Source of the DNA: Deltaproteobacteria bacterium
Lineage (GTDB): Bacteria > Desulfobacterota_C > Deferrisomatia > Deferrisomatales > JACRMM01
Assembly: GCA_016218905.1 (NCBI GenBank)
Contig: JACRCS010000603.1
Coordinates: 1 to 5,032 of the forward strand
Direction: 5' to 3'
DNA: 5,032 nt
Under the pieces are notes generated by a model. That model was not told the origin of the DNA. It worked only from the letters and a program-made list of their open reading frames with translations, and made no database searches. Positions 1 to 5,032 of this stretch are shown here, in pieces; the stretch's first letter is position 1, and every line of letters starts with the position of its first letter. Both the position numbers and the translations under genes were made by a program.

Positions 1-1216
1 CCCACAACATCCGCAGGTAGTTGTGGAGGCGCCCCTCCCGCAGGAGCTGTCGTTGGGCCGCGTTCCAGAGCGGATCGTGGGTGGCCGCGGCCTCGAGCTC
101 GGACCGGTGGTAGACGTAGGGACGCGGGTCCCCGGCGTGGCGCTCGAGGGTCGCGAGGGCCCACGCGGGCAGGCTCTCGTAACGGTCCCACGCCTCGCCG
201 TAGGCGCACCCCGCGAACCCGAGCTCCCGCCACGTGATCAACTGGTCGAGGAACGCCTCAGCCGAGGCGCTCGCCCTCCACCAGCCGCTGCGCCGCCCGT
301 CGGCACGGCGCGAGAGCAGATCCTCCGACCACCCCTCGGCGCTCATCACGGCGGCGAACACCTCGTGCGCCGAGAGGTGGCCGAAGTGGAGGTACGGCGA
401 CAGCCCGCTCGTCGCGTCCCGGTCCGGGTGGTTCCGGTCCTCCGCGTAGCGCGCAAGCCCCCGGTCCACGAACTCCCGCAGCCGCTCGCGCGCCGCTGCC
501 TCCCCTCCCCTCACCGGCGCAGGGGGCACCCCATGGTCCAACGGCAGCGAGGCGAGCGCCGCCGCGTCTGCGGCCAGGAGCTCCGGACCCGCCGGGGGCC
601 AACGGTCGAGCACCGCCTCCGGGACGGCGGCGAGCCGTCCCCCGGTATCCGCCAGTGGCTCGGGCTCCGGGAACGTGGCCAGGTGCTCCGGAAGCGCTTT
701 CTGGAGAAACCGCCGGAACGCGTAGGCCGTCGGAAACGCGCGGCCGGCAGCCCGAAGGGGCAGGAGCCCGTTGGCATCGACCGCCTCGAGCCGCACCGGC
801 AGCCGGCGCGCGGCGGCCCGCCGCGTCCGCGGGAGGAAGAAGGCCGGGAAGTCGTCGGTCACCACGGCGCAGGCGTGCCCCGCGAGCGCCATCAGAAGAC
901 CGCCGCCGCGGCCGACGGCCGGCTCCACGTAAGGGTAGTACGCGACCCCGGCCTCCTCGCAGCGCCGGCGGTTGTCGGCCATGCCCTCGAGCACGAACCG
1001 GTGGAGCCGGTCGCTCGCCCAGGGGTAGTCGCATCGAAGAGCCTCAAAGATCAGCAGGGGGCGGTCGACCGCCCGTGACCACTCGACCGCCCGCTGGAGC
1101 GCAACGTTCCAGGACGTCCGCCGAAAGGCCGTCATCCAGTAGAGAACGAACCCGCCGTCCGCCCGGGCCGGGGCATCGTTGAGCGCGCGGACGCGGATCG
1201 CAGGGACAGAGGTCAG
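1..1216 (-). CDS. Class II-type deoxyribodipyrimidine photolyase, C-terminus cut by window edge
   Basis: This is a flavoprotein that uses light to split cyclobutane pyrimidine dimers in DNA. Translating the minus strand gives 405 uninterrupted residues with no stop before position 1. Near the N-terminus stand VPAIRVRALNDAP, FVLYWMTAFRRTSWN and ALRCDYPWASDRLHRFV, typical of the antenna-binding Rossmann half of class II photolyases. The FAD-binding half shows LSPYLHFG (about residues 272-279), THDPLWNAAQ (380-388) and NYLRMLW (399-405), where the window ends. The family usually runs to about 450-480 residues, so roughly 60 C-terminal residues are missing. No in-frame ATG precedes the conserved YWM motif. 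A CTG at 1216 has a perfect AAGGGAG six bases upstream and starts exactly where homologues usually do; TTG at 1285 or GTG at 1378 are alternatives without a good ribosome site. The family call is firm from motifs; the start is inference. Confidence 0.9.
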   Translation of the reverse strand, partial: MTSVPAIRVRALNDAPARADGGFVLYWMTAFRRTSWNVALQRAVEWSRAVDRPLLIFEALRCDYPWASDRLHRFVLEGMADNRRRCEEAGVAYYPYVEPAVGRGGGLLMALAGHACAVVTDDFPAFFLPRTRRAAARRLPVRLEAVDANGLLPLRAAGRAFPTAYAFRRFLQKALPEHLATFPEPEPLADTGGRLAAVPEAVLDRWPPAGPELLAADAAALASLPLDHGVPPAPVRGGEAAARERLREFVDRGLARYAEDRNHPDRDATSGLSPYLHFGHLSAHEVFAAVMSAEGWSEDLLSRRADGRRSGWWRASASAEAFLDQLITWRELGFAGCAYGEAWDRYESLPAWALATLERHAGDPRPYVYHRSELEAAATHDPLWNAAQRQLLREGRLHNYLRMLW

Positions 1217-1222
1217 GAGGTG

Positions 1223-1229
1223 CTCCCTT
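1223..1229 (-). promoter_or_regulatory. Shine-Dalgarno AAGGGAG of the photolyase gene
   Basis: On the minus strand AAGGGAG lies six bases before the CTG at 1216. It is the only strong ribosome-binding sequence in the right place and it decides the start chosen for the photolyase. The protein would then begin with (M)TSVPAIRVRALND, close to the usual beginning of the family. Confidence 0.5.
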
Positions 1230-1588
1230 GGGTGAGGAGATCCAAGCAGGGCTCGGACTCTATAGACGTCATCCGTGCCGGTCAAGACGGTCGGCGGTCC
1301 GGTGCCCGGAGAGACGCGGCCGCTGGTCCACGGCGTCGGGTGGCCGGCGAGGATCCCCTCTCCAGGCTCCCGCGCCACCCTTCGCACCGTCTTCCGCCTG
1401 CAGCGCTTCGCGCCGCACACGCGAGCCCTCAGGATCCTGCGGCGCCGGACGGGGCCCCGCGGGCGGCCGGTTACGCCCGATCCAAAGGCAGGCTGTCAGG
1501 ACCTCGAGCTCGCGTCGAGCGTCACGGGTCACCTCGGCGAGGCCCGCGAGCGGCCTCGTCGAACCGCTCCTTGATTTTCCCCCCGACC

Positions 1589-1594
1589 TTGACA
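1589..1594 (+). promoter_or_regulatory. Possible -35 box TTGACA upstream of the hydrolase gene
   Basis: A perfect TTGACA lies 57 bases before the hydrolase ATG, in a locally less GC-rich stretch. No good TATAAT-like hexamer occurs 16-18 bases downstream (the region reads GCGGCA), so this is only a candidate half-promoter. Confidence 0.2.
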
Positions 1595-1651
1595 ACCCTA
1601 GTGCGACCGGTGCGGCAGTGGGGTGTCGGAAGAGGGGGAAGGGAGGACCCG

Positions 1652-2464
1652 ATGAAGATCACGGTCAACGGCATCTCCATGAACTACACCCTGGACGGGC
1701 CGGCCTCAGCCCCTGCGGTGGCGCTCAGCCACTCGCTCGCGGCGAACCTCTCCCTGTGGGACGCCCAGGTTTCGGCGCTGGCGCACCGGTACCGGGTTCT
1801 TCGGTACGACATCCGCGGTCACGGCGGGAGCGATGCCCCAAAGGGCGCCTACCCCCTGTCCCAATTGGCCTCGGACGCGCACGCTCTGCTCGGTGCCCTG
1901 GGGATCCGGCAGGCCTGCTTTGTCGGCCTCTCCCTGGGCGGGATGATCGGGCAGCTCCTGGCCCTGGAGCACCCCGAGGTCCTCGCGGGGCTCGTCCTCT
2001 GCGACACGACGAGCCACGTTCCACCGGAGGCGAGGGCGCTCTGGGACGAGCGGATCGCGGAAGTGAGGGGAAGAGGGCTGGAGGCGCAGGTAGAAGCCAC
2101 GGTCGGGCGGTGGCTGACCGCAGACTTTCGGGAGCGCGACCCCGACGCCGTGGAGAGGGTTCGAGGGGTGATCCGGGCGACGAATCCCGACGGCTACATT
2201 GGCTGCTGCCACGCAATCCGCGAGTTGGACCTCACCGACCGACTGGCGGGCATCGCAGTGCCCACCCTCGTCCTCGTGGGCGAGGAGGACCTGAGCACCC
2301 CCGTCGCGGCCTCCCAAGCCATCCACGAACGGATCGACGGCTCCACGCTCATCACACTCCCGAGAGCGGCCCACCTCTCCAACGTGGAGCAGCCCGAGGC
2401 CTTCAACCGTGCGCTGGTGGCGTTCCTGGCGAAGGTGGAGGAGACCGGAGCTTCCTCGGCATAG
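1652..2464 (+). CDS. Alpha/beta hydrolase, 3-oxoadipate enol-lactonase (PcaD)-like
   Basis: A 270-residue cytoplasmic alpha/beta-hydrolase-fold enzyme. The oxyanion region is LSHSLAANLSLWD (residues 25-37), followed by RYDIRGHGGSDAP (51-63) and the nucleophile elbow GLSLGG with Ser94. The acid is probably Asp213 in GEEDLSTP and the base His241 in AAHLSNVEQP, so the whole catalytic triad is present and the length matches the family. The LSxSL and RYDxRGHGxS signatures are those of 3-oxoadipate enol-lactonases, which convert the enol-lactone to 3-oxoadipate in protocatechuate/catechol breakdown. No other beta-ketoadipate gene is visible nearby, so the true substrate may be another ester or lactone. 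GGGAGGA at 1641-1647 sits four bases before the ATG, fixing the start; the frame is open upstream, but that part is low-complexity and not homologous-looking. No signal peptide. A short GC hairpin (2468-2480) without a T tract follows the stop. Confidence 0.9.
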   Translation: MKITVNGISMNYTLDGPASAPAVALSHSLAANLSLWDAQVSALAHRYRVLRYDIRGHGGSDAPKGAYPLSQLASDAHALLGALGIRQACFVGLSLGGMIGQLLALEHPEVLAGLVLCDTTSHVPPEARALWDERIAEVRGRGLEAQVEATVGRWLTADFRERDPDAVERVRGVIRATNPDGYIGCCHAIRELDLTDRLAGIAVPTLVLVGEEDLSTPVAASQAIHERIDGSTLITLPRAAHLSNVEQPEAFNRALVAFLAKVEETGASSA

Positions 2465-2564
2465 GTTCCCGCCCAGCGGGCCCGGGTAGATTCTCGACCC
2501 GTGATTGGATACCCAGGTGCGCTCGAACGACCACCGAAGCGTGTTAGAAACCTCCTTCCGCGAT

Positions 2565-2574
2565 GAGGGAAAGG
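2565..2574 (+). promoter_or_regulatory. Ribosome-binding site deciding the J-domain start
   Basis: GAGGGAAAGG lies directly before the ATG at 2575, its GAGG core six bases away. The earlier in-frame ATG at 2563 overlaps this site and has only a pyrimidine-rich stretch (CCTCCTTCC) upstream, so 2575 is the better start. Confidence 0.5.
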
Positions 2575-2889
2575 ATGGTCTTTCTGGCGCAGGATCCCTA
2601 CGCGGTGCTGGGCATGCCTCAAGATGCGACCGATCAGGACCTCAAGGCCACCCACAGGCGTCTCGCGAAGAAGTTTCATCCGGACAGGAACCCCGGTGAT
2701 CCTCACGCCGCCGAGAAGTTCAAAGAGATCCAGTGGGCCTATGAGTCTATCGAAACCTCAAGGGCCCAGAAGCGCATCGAGAACACGGCGGTCTGGAGGA
2801 GATGCTGGAGCGACCTGTCGCCCGAGGAGGCCGATCCGGCTCTTGACTTCCTGTGGCGCGTGCGAGCCCACTGCAGCAAGAACAGATAG
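2575..2889 (+). CDS. Stand-alone J-domain (DnaJ-like) protein
   Basis: A small cytoplasmic protein of 104 residues (108 if the ATG at 2563 is used). Residues 7 to about 65 form a J domain: DPYAVLGM begins helix I, LKATHRRLAKKFHPDRNPGD covers helix II and the HPD loop (His35-Pro36-Asp37), and AEKFKEIQWAYESI is helix III. The HPD motif is what J proteins use to stimulate the ATPase of a DnaK/Hsp70 partner. The glycine/phenylalanine linker, zinc-binding cysteines and substrate-binding C-terminal domains of full DnaJ are absent. The remaining 40 residues (QKRIENTAVWRRCWSDLSPE and onward) resemble no domain I know and may recruit a specific client. It begins 110 bases after the hydrolase stop, so co-transcription is possible but not shown. 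The J-domain assignment is firm; the client is unknown. Confidence 0.88.
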   Translation: MVFLAQDPYAVLGMPQDATDQDLKATHRRLAKKFHPDRNPGDPHAAEKFKEIQWAYESIETSRAQKRIENTAVWRRCWSDLSPEEADPALDFLWRVRAHCSKNR

Positions 2890-2971
2890 AGGGTGCAGAA
2901 GGACCCTGTCGATTGACGCTCTCTTCCTCGTGTTGCCCCTGGGGCGGGAGCGAGCCGAAGCGGAGAAGACC

Positions 2972-3187
2972 GTGACAGGGATTGGGCAGGGGGCAAAGAC
3001 GACCATGGAGAGCCCTGGCTCGAACCTCGCCGAGGAACACACGCCGGCCGCCGATGCGCTCGAAGTGGAGCCCAGAGCACTCGCTCAGCCCACGTCAGAG
3101 CAGGAACCCAAACCGCTCCAGATCGGCTTCTCCCAGCCTTCATACAGCCGCGGCGCGTGGCGAAGGAATGAGGAGGAGGGGGAATGA
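2972..3187 (+). CDS. Possible small acidic protein, coupled to the Sel1 gene
   Basis: I do not recognise this 71-residue ORF. It would start at GTG 2972, preceded by GGAGAAG (2962-2968) with the GGAG core six bases away; an internal ATG at 3005 would give 60 residues. The stretch is rich in Glu, Pro, Ala and Gln (NLAEEHTPAADALEVEP), probably disordered, with no signal peptide or membrane segment. Its TGA overlaps the ATG of the Sel1 gene as ATGA, and its last codons (NEEEGE) contain the Sel1 ribosome-binding site, a layout typical of translational coupling. G/C at codon positions runs about 75% third, 70% first, 50% second, as in real genes of this GC class. The frame is also open upstream into the J-domain gene, so it could still be a chance ORF or leader. 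Confidence 0.35.
   Translation: MTGIGQGAKTTMESPGSNLAEEHTPAADALEVEPRALAQPTSEQEPKPLQIGFSQPSYSRGAWRRNEEEGE
3171..3183 (+). promoter_or_regulatory. Purine-rich ribosome-binding site of the Sel1 gene
   Basis: AGGAGGAGGGGGA immediately precedes the ATG at 3184. It contains overlapping AGGAGG cores, the first seven bases from the start, suggesting efficient initiation. It lies inside the last codons of the small upstream ORF. Confidence 0.6.
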
Positions 3188-3846
3188 AGACTGCCAAGGG
3201 GCACTGGCCTGTGGTCCTGGCGATCCTTCTCGGCCTCGCGGGGATCGGCGCCGGTCGGGCGGAGAGTTTGGCGGAGTTGAAGAAGAACGCCGAGCAGGGA
3301 GACGTCGGCGCGCAACTGACGCTGGGGGCCATGTACTACATCGGCCAGGGCGTCTCCCAGGACTTGGCCGAGGGGGCGAAGTGGTTTCGGAGAGCGGCAG
3401 GTCAGGGGAACACCGAGGCCCAGTTCAGCCTTGGGTACATGTACGATTATGGTCAAGGAGTGCCTCAGGACTCTGTCGAAGCGGCCAAGTGGTATCGAAG
3501 GGCAGCAGAGCAGGGGAACCCCGAGGCCCAATTCAGCCTTGGGCGCATGTGCGACTATGGCCAAGGAGTGCCTCAGGACAACGCCGAAGCAGCCAAGTGG
3601 TACCGGAGGGCTGCGGAGCAAGGAAACCCCCAAGCACAGACCACGCTTGGCCGTGCGTACGAGAGTGGCCGAGGAGTGCCGCAGGACTACGTCCAGGCTC
3701 ACAAGTGGGCCAGCCTGGCTGCCATCGGCGGCGACGTCAGCGCGGTGAAGCATCGGGACATTGTCGCTTCCAAGATGACCCGCGAGCAGATCGCCGAAGC
3801 GCAGGAGTCGGCGCGGGAGTGGAAGCCGAAGCAGGAGGGAAGGTGA
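3184..3846 (+). CDS. Exported Sel1-repeat (SLR) protein
   Basis: A 220-residue protein. MKTAK followed by the hydrophobic stretch VVLAILLGLAGIGAG and GRA-ES predicts a Sec signal peptide cleaved after about residue 26; there is no lipobox, so a soluble periplasmic or secreted protein is expected. Four Sel1-like repeats of 36 residues follow at about 39-74, 75-110, 111-146 and 147-181, each with the pattern GNxEAQxxLGxMYxxGxGVPQDxxxAxKWYRRAAEQ (spelled here as a consensus, x variable). Such repeats fold as paired helices in a solenoid that binds other proteins; known members act in regulation, secretion and host interaction. The tail with MTREQIAEAQ and REWKPK is common in bacterial Sel1 proteins. 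Cys123 in repeat 3 is the only cysteine. The start is fixed by the strong ribosome site and signal peptide. The overlap with the upstream small ORF implies a shared transcript. The specific partner is unknown. Confidence 0.9.
   Translation: MKTAKGHWPVVLAILLGLAGIGAGRAESLAELKKNAEQGDVGAQLTLGAMYYIGQGVSQDLAEGAKWFRRAAGQGNTEAQFSLGYMYDYGQGVPQDSVEAAKWYRRAAEQGNPEAQFSLGRMCDYGQGVPQDNAEAAKWYRRAAEQGNPQAQTTLGRAYESGRGVPQDYVQAHKWASLAAIGGDVSAVKHRDIVASKMTREQIAEAQESAREWKPKQEGR
3298..3729 (+). repeat. Tandem 108-bp repeats encoding Sel1 units
   Basis: Four in-frame units begin at about 3298, 3406, 3514 and 3622. Units 2 (3406-3513) and 3 (3514-3621) differ at about 17 of 108 bases by hand count, changing 5 of 36 residues; units 1 and 4 are more diverged. 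The pattern points to duplication within the gene. Confidence 0.85.
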
Positions 3847-3994
3847 CAGGAGCCGGACGCTCCAACCGGGCGAGCGGAATTCTGGCACATACCCCACACC
3901 ACCACTGCCCCGGCGCAAGGGGTCCAGCGATTCCGCCGCGGGAACCCGCTCCAACCCCCATGACGATCTCTGCCTTCTCCAGAGCGACGCCATC

Positions 3995-4012
3995 ACCCGG
4001 AATGCACCGGGT
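3995..4012 (-). terminator. Inverted repeat, possible terminator of a minus-strand relic
   Basis: ACCCGG and CCGGGT form a perfect 6-bp stem around a 6-base loop. Read on the minus strand it begins four bases after the TGA at 4019-4017, the position expected of a terminator hairpin. There is no T tract, so intrinsic termination would be weak. Confidence 0.25.
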
Positions 4013-4016
4013 CCCG

Positions 4017-4240
4017 TCAGCTCCCCGTGTCTTGGAGGAAGTCGGTGCGAAGCCCGGCCACCTCCCGGTCTCCCAGGTACTCCTCGAACCGCACCACCCG
4101 GTCCATCAGGCCCGCGGAGGGGGATGGGAAGATTGGGGGCAGGCACCCGAGAGAGGGCGCACTTCGGTGGGCGGCGCACCGCGCGCGCCCTGTGCACGAA
4201 CTTCTCGTCCAGCACCGCAGCACGCACGAAAGCCGGCCGG
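4017..4240 (-). pseudogene. Probable remnant of a minus-strand gene, unidentified
   Basis: Two stretches read like real protein but lie in different frames. One, about 4239-4177, gives FVRAAVLDEKFVHRA. The other, from about 4112 to a TGA at 4019-4017, gives LMDRVVRFEEYLGDREVAGL followed by RTDFLQDTGS, with nearly every third codon base G or C. Between them both frames turn into Pro/Arg/Ser-rich nonsense. The simplest reading is the 3' end of a gene broken by one or more frameshifts or deletions, its 5' part lost before the next gene. I cannot name the family. A chance match to coding statistics, or a short intact ORF from ATG 4106 (29 residues), remains possible. Confidence 0.3.
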
Positions 4241-4287
4241 CCTGTCGCAGGGGGGCAGCGGCCGATCTTCCGCGGAGGGGCCGCGGA

Positions 4288-4293
4288 TTGACA
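4288..4293 (+). promoter_or_regulatory. Possible -35 box TTGACA upstream of the PNPOx-family gene
   Basis: A perfect TTGACA lies 88 bases before the GTG start at 4382, between copies of the palindrome CCGCGG (4270-4275, 4281-4286, 4302-4307). No convincing -10 hexamer follows at 16-18 bases, so the promoter call is weak. Confidence 0.2.
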
Positions 4294-4381
4294 GTCGCCG
4301 GCCGCGGAGAAGACTGGTGAACGCCCTGGGCACCTCGCAGGCGATCTGCCCTTTCCAAACGAGAAGCGAGAGGAGTGAACC

Positions 4382-4786
4382 GTGGACCGAAACGAAGTGA
4401 TGGCGCTCGTCAACAAGCCGGGCTGGCTCGGAACCCTGAGCACGGCCGATCTGCAGGGTAATGTCAACGCCGGGGTGTTCTCTTCGGCTCACATGCCCGA
4501 CGAGGACTCGGTGGTCGTGGCCCTCGGCCAGAACCGCACCCTCGACAATCTGGGCAAGAACCCGAAGGCGGCACTCTGCGTCTTCGAGACGGCGGCCTCA
4601 CCCTATGACTGGAAGGGCGCACGGATCTACCTGGAGGCCAAGGCGATCGAGGCGAGTGGACCGTTGTTCGACAACCTGGTCGCCCTCGTGCGTCAGGCAG
4701 CGGGCGATCAGGCTGCGCAGATGATGAAGGCCGCGGTTTCCTTCCGGATCACCGGGGTCCGACCGCTGATCGAAATGGGCGTGTAA
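4382..4786 (+). CDS. Pyridoxamine 5'-phosphate oxidase-family (FMN split-barrel) protein
   Basis: A 134-residue cytoplasmic protein. The pattern MALVNKPGWLGTLSTAD (residues 7-23), GNVNAGVFSSAHMPDE (26-41), VVALGQNRTLDNLGKNPKAA (45-64) and ARIYLEAKAIE (80-90) is that of the small single-domain PNPOx-like split-barrel proteins. These dimers usually bind FMN or a related flavin/deazaflavin cofactor or haem; many are of unknown reaction, and true PdxH enzymes are longer (about 200 residues), so vitamin B6 oxidase activity should not be assumed. The start is GTG, supported by AGGAG (4371-4375) six bases upstream; the ATG at 4400 would remove conserved N-terminal residues. The C-terminus SFRITGVRPLIEMGV looks complete. 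It stands alone on its strand and faces the DUF192 gene across 28 bases. Confidence 0.87.
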   Translation: MDRNEVMALVNKPGWLGTLSTADLQGNVNAGVFSSAHMPDEDSVVVALGQNRTLDNLGKNPKAALCVFETAASPYDWKGARIYLEAKAIEASGPLFDNLVALVRQAAGDQAAQMMKAAVSFRITGVRPLIEMGV

Positions 4787-4814
4787 GCGCCGGCTCGCCC
4801 GCAACGTATCCGCG

Positions 4815-5032
4815 TCAGGGTGCGAAGGCGGGGTGCACGACCCGGTCGCCGTCCCGGATCCCCAGCCGGGCGACGGCGCCGCCGGCGAGCTCCAGGACGC
4901 CGTGAACCGGGACATCCGAGGAGATGATCGCGGTGGAGTTGGGCTGGGTCATGCCGGCGATCTTCAGGATTTGCCCTCCAGGGCCCAGGAAGAGCATGTC
5001 GAGGGGGATGAGGGTATCCTTCATCCACATCG
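4815..5032 (-). CDS. DUF192 (UPF0127) family protein, N-terminus cut by window edge
   Basis: The visible 71-72 residues are the C-terminal half of a DUF192 domain: MWMKDTLIPLDMLFLGPGG, then ILKIAGMTQPNS and the end segment VHGVLELAGGAVARLGIRDG, closing with DRVVHPAFAP. The WMKxTLIPLDMLF motif and the PVxxVLEL-G-A-RLGIxxGD ending are diagnostic. Family members are usually 110-170 residues and often exported through an N-terminal signal peptide, which would lie outside the window. Function is not established. The frame stays open to the right edge, so the ATG at 5030 is an internal methionine of the conserved motif and not the real start. The gene converges on the PNPOx-family gene; no clear terminator hairpin is visible in the 28 bases between the stops. 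Confidence 0.85.
   Translation of the reverse strand, partial: MWMKDTLIPLDMLFLGPGGQILKIAGMTQPNSTAIISSDVPVHGVLELAGGAVARLGIRDGDRVVHPAFAP

Larger units (their letters stand above)
1217..1651. other. Spacer between divergent genes, no intact gene
   Basis: The 435 bases between the divergent photolyase and hydrolase starts hold no convincing intact gene. All frames are rich in arginine, proline and glycine, as expected of GC-rich non-coding shadow frames. The part near the hydrolase contains a TTGACA box (1589-1594). The minus strand at about 1483-1590 contains two short stretches that look coding but sit in different frames (KVGGKIKERFDEA, then LAEVTRDARRELEVLTACLW), a possible gene remnant. Promoters for both divergent genes must lie here, but I cannot place the photolyase one. 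Confidence 0.5.
3847..4381. other. 535-base gap without an intact gene
   Basis: No frame here gives a complete recognisable protein. The first 150 bases (3847-3994) show nothing. An inverted repeat lies at 3995-4012. From 4017 to about 4240 the minus strand holds two coding-looking fragments in different frames. The 4270-4310 stretch carries three CCGCGG palindromes around a TTGACA, and the last bases hold the ribosome site of the next gene. Long open frames crossing the gap on both strands are GC-driven shadows of the Sel1 repeats. Confidence 0.55.

Noticed and set aside
23..1078. Long plus-strand open frame (about 350 codons) opposite the photolyase
   Set aside because: Its product is Arg/Pro/Gly-rich without domain signatures, while the opposite strand encodes an unbroken, motif-rich photolyase; it is an antisense shadow of GC-rich coding DNA.
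1220..1651. Upstream extension of the hydrolase frame
   Set aside because: The frame is open but Arg/Ser/Pro-rich and unlike any hydrolase; the ATG at 1652 has a strong ribosome site and the usual family N-terminus.
2468..2480. CCCGC-CCA-GCGGG hairpin after the hydrolase stop as a terminator
   Set aside because: The stem is only 5 bp with a 3-base loop and no T tract; such structures are common by chance at this GC content.
2890..2907. AGGGT/ACCCT stem just after the J-domain stop as a terminator
   Set aside because: The stem is 5 bp with an 8-base loop and no following T run, too weak to call.
3298..3729. Regular repeats considered as a CRISPR array
   Set aside because: The units are 108 bp, contiguous, in frame and encode the Sel1 consensus; there are no unique spacers.
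2982..4400. Plus-strand open frame of 472 codons across the Sel1 gene and the following gap
   Set aside because: It overlaps the Sel1 gene in another frame, repeats only because the 108-bp units repeat, and becomes low-complexity beyond them.
3085..4467. Minus-strand open frame of 460 codons antisense to the Sel1 gene
   Set aside because: Its internal repeats (such as LGLGVPLL) mirror the Sel1 units on the other strand. Only a small piece near 4177-4239 looks coding, and that is reported as part of a relic.
5028..5030. ATG at 5030 (minus strand) as the start of the DUF192 gene
   Set aside because: It is part of the conserved MWMKDTLIPLD core of the domain; the N-terminal half must lie beyond the window.

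Overview
The window is GC-rich bacterial DNA (roughly two-thirds G+C by eye) with strong G/C preference at third codon positions. Gene content fits an environmental, probably non-pathogenic bacterium; a deltaproteobacterial/Myxococcota, Rokubacteria or Methylomirabilota-type genome is plausible, but the sequence contains no rRNA or other lineage marker, so this is inference. I see no tRNA, rRNA, CRISPR array, insertion sequence, integrase or phage gene.

Layout. Positions 1-1216, minus strand: most of a class II-type DNA photolyase, cut by the left window edge; its best start is an unusual CTG. Positions 1217-1651: a spacer between divergent genes. Positions 1652-2464, plus: an alpha/beta hydrolase of the 3-oxoadipate enol-lactonase (PcaD) type. 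Positions 2575-2889, plus: a stand-alone J-domain protein of about 104 residues. Positions 2972-3187, plus: a possible small acidic ORF whose stop overlaps the start of the next gene (ATGA). Positions 3184-3846, plus: an exported Sel1-repeat protein with four 36-residue repeats. Positions 3847-4381: a gap with no intact gene, but with coding-looking minus-strand fragments and an inverted repeat just past their stop codon, suggesting a decayed gene. Positions 4382-4786, plus: a pyridoxamine 5'-phosphate oxidase-family protein (GTG start). Positions 4815-5032, minus: the C-terminal part of a DUF192 protein cut by the right window edge, convergent with the previous gene.

How they work together. 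The genes do not form one recognisable pathway: photorepair, a solitary hydrolase, protein-quality-control-type helpers (J domain, Sel1 repeats), a flavin-type split barrel protein and a DUF192 protein. The only tightly packed unit is the small ORF plus the Sel1 gene, with the J-domain gene upstream on the same strand. I found no convincing new system. The most worthwhile leads are the translationally coupled small ORF, the non-standard photolyase start and the decayed gene in the 3.85-4.38 kb gap.
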